Assembly (NCBI RefSeq): GCF_964204865.1
Contig: NC_135250.1
Location: 24,791,395-24,855,394, forward strand
Direction of reading: 5' to 3'
DNA: 64,000 nt
From: Styela clava
Taxonomy: Eukaryota; Chordata; Ascidiacea; Stolidobranchia; Styelidae
Shown: piece after piece, positions 10,698-22,600 of the stretch
Numbering within the stretch: the first letter of the stretch is position 1
Layout of the letters: every line of letters begins with the position of its first letter
Position numbers and translations under genes: made by a program
The notes under the pieces: model-generated
The model's input: only the letters and a program-made list of their open reading frames with translations
Databases searched by the model: none
Told to the model about the DNA's origin: nothing

Positions 10698-12441
10698 TAG
10701 GCTTGCACGTAATTTACAGATTTACGGAATTACGGAATTATTTCGAGTTACGGAAGGGAAGTTACGAATTACGTAAAGTCGTAATTATTGGTCGAGCGCT
10801 TTCGCGATTGAAACGAGCTCTCTTCAAAGCAGTCAATTCCGTCGATTGTAAAAAGTGAAAGTTTAAAAAGAAGTTAAAGCTTCGGTATTTGCAGCCGTTT
10901 TTCTCACTTTTCTCTCTCTTGCCAATACGTCACCGTGATAATTAATGTCGCGCTTATCAAACAGCAATATGACGACGGAAGAGAAATTGCGTAATGAACC
11001 AACGCAACTTCGTCTTTTCGGCATCGGTAAAGCGATTGAGACGGCAGAGAAACAACAATATGACGGGATTTCCCGCGATCCGGTAAAAATCCTTTGCGGA
11101 CCGTTGACGGTCCGCGGACCAGCGGTTGGGAAGCACCGTTTTAGAATACTTAAATCAAATCCAGAATCCTATTCTATTTTTATAGTTACCGTATTTAAAT
11201 AGTGGGATTTCTCCACCACAATGATTGAAATTGAAAAAAAAAGCTAAATTGTAGCCTAAATGTTTAATGTATAACTATCTTTATGTAGTATTTAATTGAA
11301 AATGTCCTGATCATTGGATTATATTTAACCAAGGCAACGAGATTTAAGAATTTCGACGATCGTTTTTTTTTGTTTTTAACAGTTCAATATTCTCAATTTA
11401 ACTACTATCAAATATCAAGTATGAGCCAGTGTGTTTATTCTGTGCGAGAACCATTTTCAATTACAAAACCTTGATGTTCTGTTACCGGTTTTATCGTTTT
11501 ATATCAGTCCGGACTTGTCATTGCTCAATATATTTTCCACAATGCCTCGCAATATTTCGGCCAAATATGATTAATTGTCTTTACCAAATGCGGCAACTTA
11601 TTTTGATTCTTGAAAACCACCGACACTCGACCAAATTTGTGTCAATCTTGGCCGATAGGATCGTCGACTTGAGTTAGAAAAATAAGTTAATTTTTTCGTG
11701 CGTGCAAAATAAATGTCACAATATGCATTTTTTTGCGATATAACTTTGTATTTTCGGAAAAGCCATATCATATAAGTACGGTATTTAAATTATGCGCAAA
11801 TAATTAATATTTGATCTAAATTTGTTGCAAATAATGTTACAACATTTAGGCCGCGACAGGATTTAATGTAAAATGAAGCATGGTAATCGGAATAACGTCA
11901 ATAAGTCGGCATCAATACTTATTATAAAATGCTGACTAGGTAGTAAAGTCGAATAATGTTAAAAATAGTGCAATAACAAGTCTTCGTCGCGAGGCAAGAG
12001 CAAGTATAATCAAACGAGAGAATACGCTCGTCATGGCATTGATAAATTGGAAACCCGACATTTTTTTGAATACGATTTTAAAAAAGTCAACTATCGTTTC
12101 ATAAATATCCGTATACCAGTGTCGGTAATGATAAAATTGATCGCATAAAATTGGGACGGTTAATTTGCGAAGGTGATAAAGGAAATCAAAGCTAGCACAA
12201 AAGATAACAATCAGAATAAAATTAATTTGAATTCACTCTTGTCTTAACATCTGTCACCGGCGTGTAGTACTGCCAGGAATATGAAAACCCAAACTCGATG
12301 TCCCAATCGAAAATGAAGTGGATTCAATTCGCTGTTATGATAGGTTTAAATGTGTGAAAAAATATCGCAATTACGGGGTCATTACGTAATCGATTTGGCC
12401 GTAATTACGAAATTGATTTTAGTCAATTACGTGCAGGCCTA
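10698..12441. mobile_element. Non-autonomous hAT element, TAGGCTTGCACGTAATT ends (copy 1)
   Basis: A 1744 bp unit begins TAGGCTTGCACGTAATT and ends AATTACGTGCAGGCCTA. It is flanked by a perfect 8 bp direct repeat GTCGGGAT (10690-10697 and 12442-12449), the hAT signature. Subterminal DNA is rich in TTACG/CGTAA motifs. Around 11070-11150 it contains a GGTCCGCGGACC block next to AGCGGTTGGGAAG, which resembles the terminus of another hAT family, so it is probably a composite. No transposase reading frame survives. A second copy lies inverted at 53743-55960, and a diverged fragment at about 36022-36290. Confidence 0.85.
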
Positions 12442-12699
12442 GTCGGGATAATCAGCAACCCCGATCTTGTGTTTTTGTTTTGACGTTGTACAACCGCAAC
12501 AAATAAGTTACGTGCACCTCAGCTGACATCTGATATATATATATTCGACTTCTAAAAAATTAGGTATTAGATTTACATAAAGCATATAATCACGGAGTGG
12601 CATACATATGTTTCGGAATGAGGAAACCTGCTGTTAGGGAGTTCTATACAAAAGGGGAACCCGTTCCTAAAAACCACCACTGCTGCGATTAAAATCGTT

Positions 12700-12705
12700 T
12701 TTATT
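12700..12705 (-). terminator. Polyadenylation signal AATAAA, receptor phosphatase gene
   Basis: TTTATT on the plus strand, about 58 bases beyond the TAA stop of the receptor phosphatase gene. Confidence 0.55.
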
Positions 12706-12762
12706 TTTTGTGGATTGATAATAAGTTGATATTAAGTTCAGACTAATTGCAATACTACAAGT

Positions 12763-15700
12763 TTAAAAGTTGGAATACAAATCAAATGATCTCAGATACT
12801 CGACGATTGCTTGATAGCAGAACTTGTATTGATCCTGAAATATAAATACCATTCTAATAATTGGAATATAAAAAAATCTGATAATATCCAGGGTTCGGAC
12901 TAGCAAACAGACCAATGTGGATGTTGAATTTATTGATTTCGAATACATACAAAATACTTGAATAGGAAAAAACGTAACATACGTATGACGTATGCAAGCA
13001 CGTGGTATTCATTATCACGAATTGAAATTTCGTCTTCCAGTACGAATATTATCGAGATCGGCTCAGTATAGTGCCATTAATTATTCTTCATATATATGTA
13101 AAGCTTGATTCAGATATACCAGTTGCAGGTCTTATGATCAGAGCATTCCGATTCGAGAAATATGTTGGCAACTCCACAATTAACGTGTATATAACAAAAG
13201 TGAAATAGCTGCGTATTTGTTATAAATTAGTTTCACAATATGTATTCTCATTCTTACTAAATTTTCCACCATATTTGGTCTTCCATCTCTGAGATCTTTC
13301 ACAGTTCTGAAAACATCAACTCGATTCTCACATTTCAATCGATCTATCAGATTCACCGTTGCACAGAATACACCAGTCCTGCCGATCCCGTCACTGAAAC
13401 ACATAAAATAACTTGTTAAATTTTTGGTTAGAGAATTTAATAACTTATTCTTAAATAGACTTTATTTATGTAAAGGCAATTTTTAACTTTGACTCAGAAA
13501 GCGGTTTTAGATGACCCAGTTGAAATACTGGATTTCATATGCCTTCTCACGAAAGTATTGCACTGTTTCCAAGGTCGGGGTCCACGGACCTCCAAAGGAG
13601 CCTATGAGCATGCTTAAGATGAAAACGAAATAAGCCAAGTGCTATTGTGGTCAAAAAATTTATCAATTTCATCAAAAATCAAAACGAAATACTATAAAAT
13701 AAATTTGGTTTGTTAGCTAAAATGTCGCTGTTTATGACGAACAACTGTCATTATATTTGCCTCTGTTTCTTTGTTTTCAGCGTTTATTTTCAAATGTTTT
13801 TAAAAGTGTTCCTATTGCATTTTGTATGCTTTTAGACTTAAAGTTTGTCGATTCACCTTTTTTACGCCTCGACCCGGAATGAGCAGCCGCTGATACACAA
13901 GGAGCTGCTATTTTTGCAGACCAGAATCTTTCCGCTTCGGCCATACATACCCAATTCATTACATCTTGGATGAGAGATGGGCACCGGGAGATATATAAGC
14001 TACTGCGCCAGGAATTCCACGACTTTCGATTCATGTATAAAACTAGATAGCGATCGGAGACCGCCGACTTATTGATCTGCGGTTTCGATTCCTCTGATCA
14101 AGACTCAATAGCGACACCGCGTGTCCCATCACTAATTAATCAATAACTCGCTTCCAAAATCAATAGGCTTCTGGTCCAAGATATGATGAATGTACATCAA
14201 AATGAAAATGCATCAAATGCAAAATTTGGAACAGATTCAACTTCGCTTTCGTGAGATATCGCGTAACATACGAAAGTGTCTAACAGACAAACAAACAAAC
14301 AGACAAATACCTATCAACATATTTAACCGAGCGAGACCGATAAGTAATGAGGTTTATGCCAATAGAAGGTTGGGAACCATTATATATTAGTGCAAATGCC
14401 GACATATTTTGATTGTCGATACTAACTTGTTTAGGGATGACAAAGCTGTTGCAGAACTACCATTCCGGTAAAATGAAGTGCGAATATTTTTAACAAATGG
14501 CCTCACACCTGCAATGAACGAGAGTAACTCCATTCCCAGCTGATCGAATGTTTTTCTGCATCTTATTAACAAGATCAATTATTTCTCTTCCATCTTCAGG
14601 GCAACTTGTTGATTTCCATACCGTGTAATGAAACTGAGTCACAGTTTTCTAAAAAATGACAATATTTCTCGAAGTTGTTAGAATTTCTTAATCTAATTGC
14701 AGTATTCGATTTAATACCTCACGAAATGATGTAGCGAGCGAAATGATGTAGTGAGAATAGTGATGTAGATAGACTGACGTCATCATCTGCTAGTTTTCAC
14801 AACTTCGCCTCAAACGAGCCTATATACAAGCGAGCAGGGGATATGCGAGGGGATGTAGTTTTATATTTAAGAAACTCCAGAGTTTTCCGTTTCGGGATTT
14901 CGTAACCAGTTTATTGCACCCTGAGGCATGGTGGTTGAAACCTTACAACCTGCTGACCTGCGATCAGCGGGGATAAAAATTTCATGATGAAATTCCAGTG
15001 TGTTTGTGTGTTAACTTCTAGAGGGAAATAGCGTAAACTATTAGCGATAATCATTGCGACCCCGCTGTCGTCCCTGTATCATTTGTCAATAAATTCAAAG
15101 TAGAGTCATACCAATGACTCACCGATTGAGGTCCCCTGTCCACCCGGAGTTTTCTTTCTGTTATGAAACCGTCTGCCTGGTCACCAACTCTAGTTACAGA
15201 TAAGTCCTCCCATTTCATAACCTCGCCAACATTTGCAGGCCAATACTGAGCACATTGTTCCTGGAATTATATCAGAAATTAGCTCATACAGATTATTCAT
15301 ATGAACGTCAGTCAAAAAGAAAAAATTAATAAGTAAAGTTGAGTTTAAATTTAGCATTCAAGCAAAGATATTTAGATTTATTGTCGCTCCGATGCGCTAT
15401 GCACAGCCAGTAGCTGTATACTAGTATAAAATTATAGTATTATTAGTTCGCTTATTATTAAATTCAGGGCTGTTTTATTATTGATTTGATCACGAAATTC
15501 TTTGTATGTTTTTTGCTTTAATTCGTGAATTTGCGAGTCACCGAAAAAACATGGTGGATCACTTTGTGACCCGACTCGCGGGTCAGTGGTCCACCATCCC
15601 TGTTGTGTATAGACGATTGTTCTAAGTTCAAAGGACGTGGTGAAAACACAGTATATACTATGTAGCAAATGGCTTATATATTGCTAGTCCTTTGCCAAGA

Positions 15701-16609
15701 CAAAATTAAAAACGAACTTCTTTTCCTTCTTTGAGTTTTGTCAACATAACGATTGTATTAACGTTGTTATCTAGAACCGATCTCCAGAATAAATCAATGT
15801 TTGACGAAGTTGGACCTTGAGATGCGATCATTGGACTTGACTCGTCATAACTCTGCAAAAAAGTTATGCAATTAGATAACACAAAATACTGTATATATAC
15901 ATTATATATTTTTCATTCAAGTAGTTTTCGTTTGAAACCAAATAAGACTTCGTGCAATAAAGTGAATTTCAATAAGTTTGGATTCCTATAGAATTTTATT
16001 TACTATGAGACAACAGAAGTAAAGAAAAATAGTAGCAACAGAAGCACCCCAAAAACTTCGTTTCGGTTAAGTATAAATTTCAATTTTCTTTTGTGAAATG
16101 ACAAGATTAAAACTTGTTTGTGGATGAACTGACTGCTCAGTGTCAAAATATCATGTTTCGCAATATTGTCCAATTTTACAAGTTAAGCTTTGTATCATAC
16201 CGCTACCCATGAAGCATTCATATAAGGATTCTCATCTTCATCTTGTTGCATAAATATGCTTACCAGTGTGTAATCATCTAAAGACAATTAGGGGTTAAAA
16301 AAAGTGTTATTATTCTTGTACCTTGCTATTATTTTTAATTAAATAGGATTAAAATAGATGTGTCGAATGAATGTTTTGGTGTGGATATTTGTATAATTAT
16401 GGCAGTCGAATGGTCGATAATAAATTGACTTTTTCATTTTTTAAACAGAGTATCTTCTACGTTCACGCAACCTACATGGAACAGACTTCTTTGATCTGTT
16501 CATCTTCTTATTTTTTCCATCGAGCCCGCGTAATTTTGAGTCTTTCATTGGTCCAATTCGGTTTAAATCTTCGAATTCTTTCTTCAATGAAGCTTCGCCA
16601 TCAGGGGTC
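12763..16609 (-). CDS. Receptor phosphatase, second phosphatase domain (D2) exons
   Basis: Seven exons: 16609-16476, 16277-16207, 15852-15718, 15260-15123, 14648-14509, 13393-13258, 12834-12763. Visible D2 landmarks are [24 protein letters not shown], the CAQYWP block, VTQFHYTVW, the phosphate-binding loop [10 protein letters not shown] (split by the 14509/13393 junction) and a DQY-type segment in the last exon. The loop cysteine and arginine are present. However, where an active phosphatase has WPD the sequence reads WKSTSC, so the general-acid aspartate is missing. Many receptor phosphatases carry a weak or inactive regulatory D2; this one is expected to be catalytically dead or nearly so. 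The donor after exon 16609-16476 is CAT|GTAGGT; only this choice keeps the frame open into the next exon. Confidence 0.9.
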
Positions 16610-19600
16610 CTGAAAGAGAAATTTATTTGACACTCGATATTGTGATAACTAGAGCATGTTCTTTTTGGATTTAGATGAGAATGTTCTTTTTGGATTTAGA
16701 TGAGAAGGGACAAAAAATACAGTGATCTGTGCTACTGGGAGTCTCGTGATTCCAGTGGTCGTGGCGTAACAATTTTTGCACATGTCTTCCGGCACTCCCA
16801 CTTGACTACGTCATCCAAAAATTACGTTATTTCAACCTGGTCATGTACAGTTTGGCTGGGCATTTAAAAAACAACAACGAAACTGAAGCATGCCCCATCA
16901 ATACGTATGTACGTGCAAACATGTGTAGGCAAACCGTAAAGCCTTAGTGGAGAGTCATTTACCAAGACCGATTATATGAAAAAGGATTAATTTTTCATAC
17001 TTTAGCTTTTCTAATTTAGCCTTTGCTTCATCAGAAGATAAATCTCTGTCTTCAAACAAGATGGCTTCCAGAACGAGCTTGTGAACGAGAACGTATTGAT
17101 CCTAAATAAATAATAATATTATTGAACACGAAACGGACCTATGGATCGTTTAGTAATTGTGCTGTTATTGTGAAAAATCGCTTTTTTCTTCAACTACTAG
17201 ACCAATTCCTTTTAGTAATTCAAGATTGTTGCAGGAACGTTATTAGTTTTATTTATTTATTTCGAAAAAAATCTTGGATCAGTTTTTCCTTTCTACGTTT
17301 TGTGTGATGACGTCATCAAAATTGAAAAATGCGCAACGTGCCATGGTTCCGTGATCACATCCCAGTGACCTGCGGTGGTCAGAATACCAGTACTGTAAAA
17401 GACTCGATACTACTTCGTTTTGACTTCCGTGTCCATATATTTTAGCATTGCTCTCTTGTTGAACATCTGATTTATTTCAGGGTGCAGTTGTTGAATAATA
17501 AATATCAAGCTAATAAATAGATCTGTTGGACATATATATAAATAAAGATATAGCTCACAGAATTTTGCACCATTTCCACTCTTTGTTTTCTCATGTTGAG
17601 AACGCAAGCAAAGGCATCAACGGATCTTGTAGACCTGCTTTCATCAAGCAGAATATCAAAACCAATTAATGTCCCTGTTCGTCCTGCACCGGCGCTAGAG
17701 AGAAAAGAAAACGGGAGTAATAAAACATTTTGCGATGATTTTTTTGTCGTACATCGTACGTTTTCGATAGATCCTATCTATATCTAACTACATATCAATC
17801 CGTATGCCAAAGTAGGAATTTAAGGACCTGATATTTATGTAACTCCCGGGTACTTACCCACGGAAGATTTAATAGAACAATGTGGAACAGAAAGAGTCGA
17901 TATATTGAGGGATTATATTGGTGTTATTTGCGGGAAGCACATTTTGGGGACCATCTGCCTTTACTCTATCAATACTAACGCAGACGGAGCACACCACCAA
18001 ATCTTATTTATCTTCATGTAAGTTACACAAATCGATGACCCTAACCCTACATAAAAGCGATACTAATGTCTGACTCTAACATGATCCTAGGAAGTCCGAC
18101 AGAGTTATTTCAGAGGCATTTCAGTGTAAATGTGGTTTGTGCATATTTTTAAAAACTGATAAAAATTATGAACCAAATGATTTTGATGAACCAAAGAATG
18201 TGTGTTGCAATACCTGCAATGCACTACAATTGGAGAACCTTTTCCGATTTCTTCATAACTTTTCATCACAGCTCGATGCATTCGTAATAAATCTGAAGTG
18301 GTTGCCGGTGCACCATGGTCAGGCCATTTCAGGAATTGATACTGGTGTACATTGAACGTGACATCATGACCCTGAAATAAAGCATTTGATAATGAATGTA
18401 TAGATAAGCGACCTATGTATAATTTCTTTGAAGTCGTGGCCATACGCCAACGCTGGACGGGTCATGCTCCAGTCAAATTACGGTTAAGATAATAATTCTA
18501 CTTCCGTCATGTGAGTCATATCAATGCTCAGAGGACAGTACATTGTGCGATAAAAATAATTTTAACCTTAAAAAGCAGCAGGTTAATCTCATGTGCAAAA
18601 AATAAAAATTGAAGAAAGGTGTCGCTGTTTGAAGACCTCATCAGGTCCCTCGCGATTCCTGTCACACAAATAGCTATAATAATATATTAATTTTTGTATC
18701 GACTTTAGTACACATGCTTTTGTGATACCAAATACGCGATTGACTGGCTGACTGGCGCGCATTTTTCTTACCTCATTACGAGACTTCACAGTAAAACTTC
18801 GTTTTATAAACGAGCCGTAGTTGACTTCATGTACATTTTCCACTAGCACGGAACCAAACTTTTGGTTTTTGTTCTCATCAGGCCAATATTTTTCACACTT
18901 TTTCTACAAATAGAATTTAATTGTGTTCAACATACTTTTCTTGCGTCAACAAGTCTTTTTTGTATTGCACATCGTATCCATATATTGTATTGCATAATTC
19001 TATGAATAATTGAGCTGTTATTGGATATTCGAGGTTCATTTTGCGCAATTTTTAGCACTGAATACCATACTGGTGAACATTTTGGGATTTACATATTGCC
19101 CATTACCCACCTCGGCATAGAATCTTTTGTCATAGAATCTTGACATAGACGTCTCTTGTCAGAATTTTAGTTCAGAAATACAGTTGAAGTCAAATTACCT
19201 TCCCAGCCTCTCTTTCCTTTGTCAACATCACGATCAAATAGCATTTATGTTCGATTATCATCTGCCAAAAATCATCGACAGTCGTTGCAAGAGGTCCCTG
19301 AGTTGCAATGTATTTACGTCGCTTGGTGTGACCCTTTAGAATGAAATTGAACATCCAATTAAAAGGTCAGATTCAAATATTTTTGCGATGAGAATTTTCT
19401 TCCATTTTCAGTAACGATTAATAACTGATTTCACGTCTTGTAGAATAAGAAATGATACGAAACGACGCAAAAGTCGACAATATAATTTCCGAGATATAAC
19501 CTAATGTCAGTATGATTTATTTGATAAATAATTTAATTTGACGTGTTTCAAGTCATATATATTAGTTTAACAAGTATAGTTTTACTATATTTTTAGTTGT

Positions 19601-22600
19601 TCCATCATACATTAACATCTGGCATATCCATTTTCCCCTTAGCAGTGATACATTTTTTTTGAAAGTATATTGAAGGCTTATACCGCGTACGTAAGCTAAT
19701 AAATCATAGCTATTTGTTTTATACTTACATCAATATAACAGGCATTTATATATCCCGAACTTTCTGGTGATATTTTCACTCGAGTTTCATCAACTGAAAA
19801 AAGGGAAGTTCACAACTGAGTCATTGAAAATCATCACAATCATTGAAATCTCGTTAAGATGTCAAAAATATGATGCTGAGCTTTTTTATTCTTTAACCCC
19901 GACCACTCAAAATTTCTTATTGTAGTTTTACTTCAATATACTTTATTACTGAATGAGAAGCATACATGCCGGAGGTCCGATTGAATTTTAATGAACTTTT
20001 GTATTCCAATTGTGTTATTTTTGAAGTCGGGTCGAAGTCTTCTAGGTTTGACTTATAAAATCGTTATTACAAGGCGTGAAGGTTATTGAAATTTCAACGA
20101 TATGGTCAAATTGCACACAGAATCACTCTCACTAATACCACGCATGAGTTTGCCGAGTAAAATATGTCGGGTGTCTATATTCACACTGGACATTCTGGCT
20201 TATAAGTTTTCTAATTGAACACCGAGATTACTAGCGTTACTGTACAATGTATCTTAATCAGTTAAAGCATATGGATACTAAACATTAATTTCATATTATG
20301 TGATGTATCTTTTTTTTCGATCTGAAATAATGTGTACTATGAACAACGCTCAAAGACTATTGTTTTAACCCTTCTGCCCTACACAACACACCACATTAAG
20401 TAATAATTACATAGTATCGGTATCGGAATATCGGCCTTGTTGTAGTATCGGCGTATCGGTATCGGCGTTTTTAGCTGGTATCGGATCGGTATCGGTATCG
20501 GCGAAAAAAGTGGTATCGGTACATCTCTAATAACAACAAGAAGAACGAGAATATCGGTTGAAAACCGAAGACTTATCGATCGATAGTTAGGGGATCCCCC
20601 AAAACAGAAACTGCAGTTTTGATTCATCCGCTCTTGTAACTTGCGCACTGCGCATCGCACACACACACTCGGCGGGTCTCAAAATTCTCTCGCTTTACAA
20701 AAATCTAGATCACTATATCAATAATTGATTGATAACTCGCTAATTATACGACATAATTCGCCCAAAATCAATAGGATTCTGGTCCGAGATAAGATGAATG
20801 CACATGCAAAATCTGGAGCAGATTCAATCTTGCTTTCGTGAGATATCGCGTGCATCTAACAGACAAACATACAGACATACAAATACCTATCAACATACTT
20901 ACCGATTAAAATCGATAAGTAATAACAACAACAACTACATGATAATAAAAACGAGGTTCATTTCGTGTTGAATAACGTTGGCATGTTGAATAACGTTGGC
21001 CGCATAGGGCCCCTGGGAAGGATTCGTGCCGCCCACTTAAAGTTTTTATATATATAAATACGGACGTATAAAAATATTTAACATTAAAATTGCCTGGTAT
21101 GATATCAAATCTTACTAGATTTGAGGCTTCAATTTCACGCGGCTCCTCCATAAGAAAAGCACTGTAACGCCCCAAGATATGATTTTGCGGAGGGCCACTC
21201 AAGCATACAACATATGGGGCGTACAATGAGTTTTTTACCCACTGTGAAATTAATTACAGACTGTTATGATGATATACAGGCATTTATCCCCAAGTGCGAA
21301 CTGTATGAAACTCAATTTGAATTGAAGAACGCAGTTCATTTTCCCTTACTAAATAGCTTCGAGAGCAACAATATGGATTTTTATAAATATTTGGGACGAA
21401 GTCGCAAAGTTGTTGAATGCATTTGAAGAGAGATTCGCTTAATTGCAAAATTTGACAGTCTTTTAAAAATTTTGTACGCGTTCCGTTAACATTCGGGTAG
21501 AAGAGGCCCCAGAATATACGCAACTTGGATTGATGTCCAGTCACCTACGGAATTGAAACAGTAGTTTCAAGGAGATAGAAAACTTCTACAGTGAGTATAT
21601 CGATGAAGATAAGGTTTCATCCTGAGACAAATGGCAATGCGTATTGCGGAGGCAATAGGCACAACGTATATTTGCAGATCTTTCTTTTCAAAATTGAAAA
21701 TTATGAAATCGAAGCATAGGAGTAAGCTGTGGAACGGCAGTTTGACAAACCAGTTAGTTACGTCGTGAGGTATCAAAGCTAGCCGTTAATATTAAACAGT
21801 TAATTTTTCCGCCGATTTTTTATGCCGATGTACATTGCTTGAGGGTAGTGCATTTTGCGTAGAAGTTGAATTTGGTGTTATTTGTGTGCATGTTGTGTTC
21901 AGAAATCCGCAAAGGGTTGTGCAATCCAGGCGTTTGATTTAGCGACGCTCAAATTCTAAAGTAAATCGGCACCGGGCTGGTATTCAAGTTGGGTAAAAAC
22001 GTTTGTGCTCTCGAAGTATCCGTACCAAGATGGCGCACAACCGAAACATATTATGTGTACCAGATTATAGTCCAGGTTGTGCGTCATCTTGGTACAAATA
22101 CTTCCGGAGCGCCAAAACGTTTGCGTCCGCAATGAATTTCCTCATGTGAAAGTGGCCCGCGGCACTAAAAAGGTTGGACATGCCTGGTCTAAATTATACC
22201 GCTATATTGAATGCATTATGTGAGTTCGTAGAATGAGTTTCCACGAGAACCACATACCGGTAGCGTTACTAATTTGCAAACATAAACCGTGCCGTAATTT
22301 CCGGTATTTACCCTGGTATAGCGGACTGTTTTTATGATATTCCGCTTATTGAATCGTACCTGAGTATATAGAATTGTTTAGGTAGGTTAAAGTGAGCGTT
22401 TAACAAGGCCTAAGCCATAGCATCATAGAGACATAGACTATCAGTTAGCTATCCAAATAGCCCATTATTACATTTATTTCGCATTGTTACGTCATACGCG
22501 GATTTATTCGGAGTTAATGCTCGCTACATGGACTTTTTACCGGTATTGTGGATCTGTTACCGCTTACCGGTTTCGTGATACTTGTTCGGTTCAGAGGTTA

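Noticed and set aside
11434..11677. Possible small proteins within the hAT copy at 10698-12441.
   Set aside because: Not preserved in the second copy and no transposase motifs; chance open frames.
21112..21180. Minus-strand peptide NLVRFDIIP as the missing KNRY-type exon of phosphatase domain 1; joined to the next exon it would read RFDIIPVDETRV, close to the expected pattern, and the phase would fit.
   Set aside because: The 3' border would need a GC donor (AG|GCAATT), no acceptor gives the required phase-0 start, and the stretch adjoins a hAT relic. Too weak to annotate.
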